A stretch of DNA of 64,000 nucleotides from Capsicum annuum (taxonomy: Eukaryota > Streptophyta > Magnoliopsida > Solanales > Solanaceae), in contig NC_061119.1 of assembly GCF_002878395.1 (NCBI RefSeq), positions 18,057,192 to 18,121,191 of the forward strand, in the 5' to 3' direction. The notes below the pieces were generated by a model. It saw nothing but the letters and a program-made list of their open reading frames with translations, made no database searches and was not told where the DNA came from. Made by a program: the position numbers and the translations under genes. Below, piece after piece: positions 58,037 through 64,000 of the stretch (positions within the stretch are counted from its first letter, which is position 1; the number at the start of each line of letters is the position of its first letter).

Positions 58037-59094
58037 TGCAACCCTTCTTCATAGGATTGCCTTGTATCATGGGCGTCATATACGCCTGGTCCCCTGTCCC
58101 CTGAGACATGACATCTTCGTTGAGGTTTACCCAACCACCATATTGAGAGAGAGAAAGATTATTGTCCATTTTGGGCCCGTCTAGACATGCACGAATTTGT
58201 CCCTTGGGATCAAACCCAAAAGATGCCTTAATGATTTATTCTAAACTCATGCTTATAAGTTTTCTAAACTTTCTTCTCATATTCTAGTGATTCGCCTAAG
58301 GTGTAATGTAGATTTCTTCTTCAGAAGCTTGCCCTCCTTCACAACGCGCCACATGAGATTAATATTTTCTTCTTTTGAGTATTTTTGTAAGTTTAGGTTG
58401 TTCAGAAAAATTAAAGGAAAACTTACCTAAATATACCATATTTAGAAGATATCTATCATTTACAGCTATATAATTAATTTTAATACATGCATAGTTCACT
58501 TATAACATATAGTGTAAATTTTTTTTACCAAAACAAACATAATATGTTTTAGACACTTATAATAAATCTATATTGCATGCATAATTCGTTTTTCATATAT
58601 GGTGTATTTTCTTTACCAAAATAAATATAATACATTTTAATAAACTTTTAATACATTTATATTGCAAACCTAATACACATTTAAAATATAATACAATTGC
58701 TATTGATAGTAAATATTTTTTAAAATATGGTATATCTAGATAATAAATAAATAAAATATTTAAAAACACGAAATATCTTATAAAAAGTACTAAATAGGCA
58801 ATTTTTCAAATTTAAACTATGTTAATTATTATTTATGAACCTAATCTCTTACTTTTAACAAAGAACTCAAAAGTTATCGTTTTTAAAGCTCCTTTTTTAA
58901 AAGTCAATGGTTCGAAGAGGAAGGTATATTTCAACTTCATTACTAAATAGTATACATATTTTCAGGCAAAGAGATAATACTACCAAAAATAATGATGAAA
59001 ATAAAAAGCATCAACGTATTAGAAAATCCAAAGACTGGTTTAAAAAAAAATTGTTGGCCTAATCAAGTTACGGGAAAGCATGATAATTATATAA
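58037..59094. other. Non-coding stretch between the copia element and the MITE
   Basis: The first 300 bp include the dispersed repeat at 58170-58312 (see 3091-3230). From 58420 it is AT-rich with loose repeats of TATATTGCATGCATAATTCG, TTTTACCAAAA and ATAATAC-type words. No reading frame or RNA gene is recognised. Confidence 0.55.
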
Positions 59095-59959
59095 AGGAAA
59101 ATGTATGAATATATCCGTGAATTTTGATAAATGGTATAGATATATCCCCGTCATACTTTAGGTACTAATATACCCTTGTCGTTAGTGAAAAGGTACATAT
59201 ATACCCCTGAACTTTGATAAACGGTACAAATATACCCTCCATCATACTTTAGGTACAAATATACCCCCTGAACTTTGATAAATGGTGCAGATATACCCTC
59301 CGTTATACTTTAGGTACAAATATACACTTGCTGCTAATGAAAAGGTATATATATACCCTTCTCACTAACGGCAGGACACGTGTCATAATCCTATTCATTT
59401 GACCTTTTTAAATTTAATTTATCCCAACTCCACCCCAAAAAAAATTCTAATTTAATCCATAACACAATTCAAATAATAACTCAAACCCAATCCGATCTAA
59501 TAGAAAAAAAAAGAGAAAATGAACATGCGTGAATAGAGATGCGTCTTGAAGGTTTTATTAGATCAGCTCGGGTTTAGGTTATTATATGGATTGCTTTGTG
59601 TGTTAAATTAGAATTATTTTCGGATAGAATAGGGATAAATTAAATTAAAAAGGTCAAATGAATAAGATTGTGACACGTGTCCTGACATTAGTAAGAAAGG
59701 TATATATATATACTTTTTCATTAACGACAAGGGTATATTTGTACCTAAAGTATGGCGGAGGATATATTTGTTCCATTTAACAAAGTTCAAGGGTATATAT
59801 GTACATTTTCATTGACGAAGGACATATCTGTATCATTTATTAAAGTTCAGGGGTATATATGTATCTTTTCATCAACGGTAAATGTATATTTGTACCTAGA
59901 GTATAACGGAGGGTATATCTGTATCATTTAAGCTAAGGAGTATATTCGTACCTTTTCCG
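59095..59959. mobile_element. Long-TIR MITE or fold-back element (Mutator-like), 0.87 kb
   Basis: Left end GGAAAATGTATGAATATATC and reverse complement of the right end GGAAAAGGTACGAATATACT start terminal inverted repeats that cover roughly 300 bp each. The arms hold internal repeats of a unit with GAACTTTGATAAATGGTACA, ATATACCCTCCGTCATACTT and TAGGTACAAATATACCC. The duplication is 9 bp, ATTATATAA (59086-59094) and ATTACATAA (59960-59968), one change. The central 250 bp is a single-copy spacer with GACACGTGTC on both sides. A 9-bp duplication points to the Mutator superfamily. Confidence 0.82.
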
Positions 59960-60520
59960 ATTACATAATAATATTATATAATATTGTTGTGAGATATCTG
60001 AAAACATTATTGTAATCCACCACAAAATTTTTATCTTTATTACTTGGCTTTTTCTTAATTTTTTGATGAATTGATGTAAGTAGAGGTGAATTCAAAATTT
60101 AAATTTAATGGATTCAACTTTTAAGATTCTCAATAATAAACTCATTGTGCGATTAAAATTATGAATTCACGCCTAAAGGTTATTGAGAATATGATAGGTT
60201 TTATATATATATAGGCTACCTTATCTGTAAGTTCTTTAATCCATTGATTATAAAATAATTAACGTCAAAATCAGTATAATGTACCAACTGAAAGCTGATT
60301 GTTACAATTAGAGGAAACAAGCTGCAATTTGGTTTTATAATGCTGATTTAATAGTATTTCAATCTTGGAGACAAAAGTCACCGGCCTATAATGTTAGGTG
60401 AAAATTAAAATGATATCTGTCGAAAATAACTTTAATTTACCTTTACAATGTCGGAATTAGGCTGAATATGTACCATTCTCCGCAGTCCTACTTATGGATT
60501 ACACTGGACATACTCATAGG
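59960..60520. other. Non-coding stretch, nothing recognised
   Basis: AT-rich sequence without repeats, frames or RNA genes that I can name. Confidence 0.5.
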
Positions 60521-60722
60521 CAGATGAAGGGTGTCAAACGGGTCGGTCCGACCCGAATTGATCTGACCCGATAAGCCCAAGGGCTTTAAGGACCCGGATC
60601 TCGGTCCGATTGGATTTTGAATTTGGACCCGGTTAATCCGGATTGGAATCAACCTGGTTAGGGCCCGGCCCGGACCGAATAAGCCCATTTAATTTTTATT
60701 TTTTTTTAGATTTTGGAAAATT

Positions 60723-60770
60723 GGGCCAAACTAGCCGTTGGCCCAATGGCTATAACGGCTAGTTTGGGCC
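60723..60770. repeat. Stem-loop in the hAT 5' region
   Basis: CTAGCCGTT (60731-60739) pairs with AACGGCTAG (60754-60762). With one bulged base the stem extends through GGGCCAAA and TTTGGGCC on either side, about 17 pairs around a 14-nt loop. Confidence 0.85.
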
Positions 60771-60848
60771 CAAATATAAAAAAGAAATTTTTTTTATTTA
60801 AAATCATTTTTTAATCCCAAAAAAATATCTATAAATACCCTACACTTT

Positions 60849-61244
60849 CAAATCATTTTCCACACAATTTTTCATCCTCTCAAGTCTCAAATCTCATTCT
60901 CTCTCAAATCTCATTTCTCAATTCTCAAATATTCTATATATTTAATTTCTAAAGTGAGCACTTTAGAAATTAAATATATAGAATATTTGAGAATTGAGAA
61001 ATGAGATTTGAGAGAGAATGAGATTTGAGACTTGAGNNNNNNNNNNNNNNNNNNNNNNNNNNNNNNNNNNNNNNNNNNNNNNNNNNNNNNNNNNNNNNNN
61101 NNNNNNNNNNNNNNNNNNNNNNNNNNNNNNNNNNNNCAAATCATTTTCCACACAATTTTTCATCCTCTCAAGTCTCAAATCTCATTCTCTCTCAAATCTC
61201 ATTTCTCAATTCTCAAATATTCTATATATTTAATTTCTAAAGTG
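60849..61244. other. Direct and inverted copies flanking an assembly gap
   Basis: 60849-60956 (108 bp) is repeated exactly after the gap at 61137-61244. Between them, about 60950-61036 is the exact reverse complement of the same sequence, turning back at the palindrome TAAAGTGAGCACTTTA. The gap itself is 61037-61136. Only one copy is expected in the genome. Confidence 0.85.
61037..61136. other. Assembly gap, exactly 100 N
   Basis: A run of 100 undetermined bases, a conventional gap length, inside the hAT 5' region. Confidence 0.99.
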
Positions 61245-61441
61245 CTCACTTTAATTTTTTTTAATTTTGCGATTACTAAGTACGAGTGGAAGTTTCTAAA
61301 GCTGCAACCTTCGGATACTTTCAAAATTTGGTATTGTCATTCCATCTCTTACTTTTAATTTATAATTAGTGTATTAATTGTTGAATATTTATTTTTATTA
61401 CTTTTTGTGTATTTTGAATATTTTTTAGTTTGATTTATACT

Positions 61442-63916
61442 ATGGATAAATTAAGAAACCTCGGTAAAAGTGTCAAAAAAATTTGTCCTAGAAGTAGTAG
61501 TGGTAGCAAAAAGCGAATTACTAGCGGTAGAGGTACTTCAAGTACTAGATATACCCGTGTGCCTTCGCTTCCGGTACCACTTAGTCAACCTTTTGAGGAA
61601 GAAATAGGTGTAGGTGCTCACGATATGGATTATTTAGAAGTTCAGGAAATTACGGTATAGAAGAAGAAAATGAAATAGATGCAGTCGATTTAGATGAAGA
61701 TGATGAAAATATTGGTGAGACACCCGGAGTAGGAAATGCTAACGTTAGATCCGAATCGGTTAATCTCCCTTCCCGTCCTCCCCGTGCCCCAAGAGCTCGT
61801 AAACAAACTAGTGTTGCATGAAAATTTTTTGAACGTATATCAAATACTGAGGTGCAATGCAATATTTGTCAAAAAATATATAAGCATAAAAGAGGAGGCA
61901 AACAAGGGGTACGGGTACATTAATGAGACATTTAGCTAAAGACCACGAAAGAGAGTTAAAAATTGCACAAGGTGTTGAGGCTGTTGGTGGGCCCAAACAA
62001 ACTAGAATGGACCCAACAATCGGTCACGTAACGAAGAAGCATAATAAATTGAGGGACCGGGAAGATATAGCAAAAATGGTAGCTATAGGTTGTTTGCCTT
62101 TTAGTTTTCCTTCTTCTGATGCTTTTATTCATTATATTCAAGCAATTTATAATCCTATGTTTAATGGTATTCCTAGAAGTACTTGTATTCCTAGAAGTAC
62201 TTGTCGGTCTGATATTTTTAGACTTCATTTACAATATTATTTTTATTTATCTACATTGTTAAAAAATATTCAATGTAGAATATCCCTAACTTCTGATCTT
62301 GGTCGTGCTATAAATAAAAATGATTATTTAACCGTTACATGTCACTGGATGGATAGTAATTTTGTGATGCAAAAACGTATTTTTGCTTTTTTATATGATG
62401 AAAATCGTAAACATACTGGATAATTTATTGCTGACTCGATATATAAAGTTGCTGCATTTTATGGTATCAAAAATAAATCTTATATATCGCTTTTGATAAC
62501 ACTTCTAACAACAAGACTGCTACAACAAAGTTGAAATATAAGCTATCACCGCTGTTACCTGAAATTTTTCATATTAAGTGTGCATGTCATATATATAGTT
62601 TAATTGTAAAAGATGGTCTTGAGTTTTTTGAGATTTATATTGAAAAAATCCGGCTTGCTGTTGGTTTTATACAAGGAAATAATCGTAGATCGAGAATTAA
62701 AGAGTTTAAAGTTAAATGTCAAGAAAATGGACTTGCACCGATATTGATGCCTGAGGAAATTGATATTAGATGAAATTCTACGTATGATTTTTTAAAAACT
62801 TGTTATAAATATAGAGTTCCTATTACATTAGCTTTTAATCAATATTGTGGTTCATTTACTGATTCTGCCGATTGCATGCTACTTGATTCTAATTGGGTTG
62901 TAATTAATGATCTTGTTAAGTTTTTAGAAAATTTTTATGTAGCTACAGTTGAATTTTTCGGTGCTTATTATCCTACTGTTTGTAATATTTTTGGATATAT
63001 AACCGATATTTCTAGTTTGTTCAAAGAATATAAAAATAAAGAAGGTTATGAAAATGCTGTTGGTGCCATGTTTACTAAATTTAAAAAATATTTTTCCCCG
63101 ATTCCTCCTATTTTTTTGGTTGGTGCTATGCTAAATTCGTGCATTAAATATCATACTATGTGCTACTTTAGTACTCGTATTTATTGTAATTTAGAAATAA
63201 ATACTAACAATGATTCTGAACAAGTACAACCTGATTTGTGGACGGCTACGTCTGATGCGAATGCTTACATAGATAAATTATATTACCACTATACTGATTT
63301 AGTTGATTTAGCTGTACCAACACATATCAGTCCAACTGTCGCTTCTCATCCTCCTGAGGTGCCATCATTTTCTAAAAGGCCGGCACATTGTGGTTTTCCT
63401 GATTCCTTTTATGATTTGCCCCGTTGGAACAATATTGACGGGGGAGCTTACACATCAACTTATCGGGAAGGGTTTAAGTATTATCTTCGGTCGGTGTCAG
63501 AGGATCGCAGACGATGGTTCAACACGTTGGATTGGTGGAGGAATAATGAATCATAATATCCTGTGCTTTCAAGATTAGTTAGAGATATCATGAACGTTCC
63601 AATGTCAGCCGTTGCATCAGAGAGCGCCTTTAGTCAGGGACAACAGTAACTTGGAGACAACCGACACTCATTGGGAAGCAGTGCAATGAATGTTCTAGTT
63701 TGCCTCATAGATTGGATTAGAGCAGAAAGAAGAAATCAAGGAATGGAATCGGAGCCGAATGACGAGCAGAAACTTGAAGAAATTATGACTTTGCGGGAGA
63801 ACTCAGCAGAATCAAGTCCAATGCATGGGTTTGCCCCCATTGACTTTGACTATCCTATGCAAGTTCCCATTAATATTAACATGGATGAGTTGGAAAAAAT
63901 GATGCATAGTTTGTAG
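61442..63916 (+). pseudogene. hAT transposase with BED zinc finger and C-terminal dimerisation domain, decayed
   Basis: Starts MDKLRNLGKSVKKICPRSSS, with a basic Ser-rich and then acidic region. The BED finger is at about 61805-61940 (FFERISNTEVQCNICQKIYK, then after a frameshift LMRHLAKDHERE, giving C-x2-C and H-x4-H). The core includes IGCLPFSFPSSDAFIHYIQ, CHWMDSNFVMQKRIFAFLYD, FHIKCACHIYSLIVKDGLEF and LDSNWVVINDLVKFLENFY. The hAT dimerisation domain ends it: WFNTLDWWRNNES, YPVLSRLVRDIMNVPMSAVA, SESAFSQGQQ, LGDNRHSLGSSAMNVLVCLI and DWIRAERRNQGMESE. It resembles the RICESLEEPER-type BED/hAT proteins. Breaks: frameshift near 61645, TGA for Trp at 61819, frameshift near 61905, stop at 62421, TGA for Trp at 62771, TAA for Gln at 63554 and another TAA near 63647. 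An 18-bp tandem copy at 62171-62206 repeats IPRSTC. Confidence 0.88.
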
Positions 63917-64000
63917 ATTTTTTATTCATGTAAATTATAAATTTTGGATCATTTTGCAATCAATAAAATTCAACATTCATTAATTAACTATCAAGTATTA

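Larger units (their letters stand above)
60521..64000 (+). mobile_element. hAT-superfamily DNA transposon, right end outside the window
   Basis: It appears to begin CAGATGAAGGGTGTCAAACG at 60521, of the CA-N-GGGTGTCAAACGGGT type used by plant hAT ends, followed by GGTCCGACCCG-rich subterminal sequence with many CCCGG/CCGG words. The coding region from 61442 encodes a BED-finger hAT transposase. The sequence after the stop at 63916 (with AATAAA at about 63962) is still 3' region when the window ends, so the right terminus and target duplication cannot be checked. Confidence 0.75.

Noticed and set aside
58037..58041. TGCAA after the copia 3' LTR as a target duplication with TGCAA at 49881
   Set aside because: The left TGCAA lies inside the Helitron-like hairpin, well away from where the LTR sequence starts, so the match is probably chance.
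60911..61358. Four frames running through the N gap
   Set aside because: They depend on undetermined bases and on a probable assembly fold-back.
1..64000. A new defence, metabolic or regulatory gene system
   Set aside because: No cluster of intact genes exists in the window. All recognisable coding sequence belongs to transposable elements or a captured gene fragment.

Overview
This is plant nuclear DNA made almost entirely of transposable elements. I see no intact host gene, no tRNA or rRNA gene, no CRISPR array and no bacterial-type operon. The repeat families point to Solanaceae (tomato, potato, pepper or tobacco group): an RTE LINE whose 3' tail is the one I associate with the TS-type SINEs, large-LTR chromoviruses, a SIRE-like copia element and a GGAAAA-type long-TIR MITE. 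Genus cannot be settled by eye. Every long reading frame is broken by stops and frameshifts, so the region looks like old, silenced heterochromatin.

The main structure is a nest several layers deep. Layer 1 is an L1-type LINE on the + strand. Its pieces lie at 4170-4659 (ORF1 zinc knuckle), 6077-6536 (linker), 10930-12230 (ORF1 end), 12235-15088 (endonuclease, reverse transcriptase, zf-RVT) and 48578-49396 (RNase H-like end). Layer 2 interrupts it with a 1.4 kb TIR transposon (4660-6076), an RTE LINE with a perfect 15-bp target duplication (6552-10914) and a Ty3/gypsy chromovirus (15089-48577).

Layer 3 sits inside the 3' LTR of that chromovirus. A complex of about 24.7 kb (23224-47900) is built from a minus-strand, gag-only LTR retroelement that I place near Tat/Ogre. 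Its order on the minus strand is LTR, leader, gag, pol-less internal region, LTR, leader, start of gag, break. It reads as a truncated tandem element, and 483 bp of the host LTR are missing at the join. Layer 4 includes a TIR transposon carrying a gene fragment resembling the GTD-binding (DUF593) family (24021-25676) and a solo chromovirus LTR (31691-40432). Layer 5, inside the solo LTR, is a 6.1 kb CACTA element (33283-39367) with a perfect CAT target duplication and two arrays of a palindromic motif.

To the right, a Helitron-like 3' end (to 49904) abuts a SIRE-like Ty1/copia element (49905-58036) with a third, envelope-like ORF and four polypurine tracts. Then come a 0.87 kb long-TIR MITE (59095-59959) and a hAT transposon with a decayed BED-finger transposase (60521 to past the window end). 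The far left holds part of a second L1-type LINE ORF1 on the minus strand (1-1011). A 100-N gap (61037-61136) is flanked by an inverted and a direct copy of the same sequence, which looks like an assembly fault.
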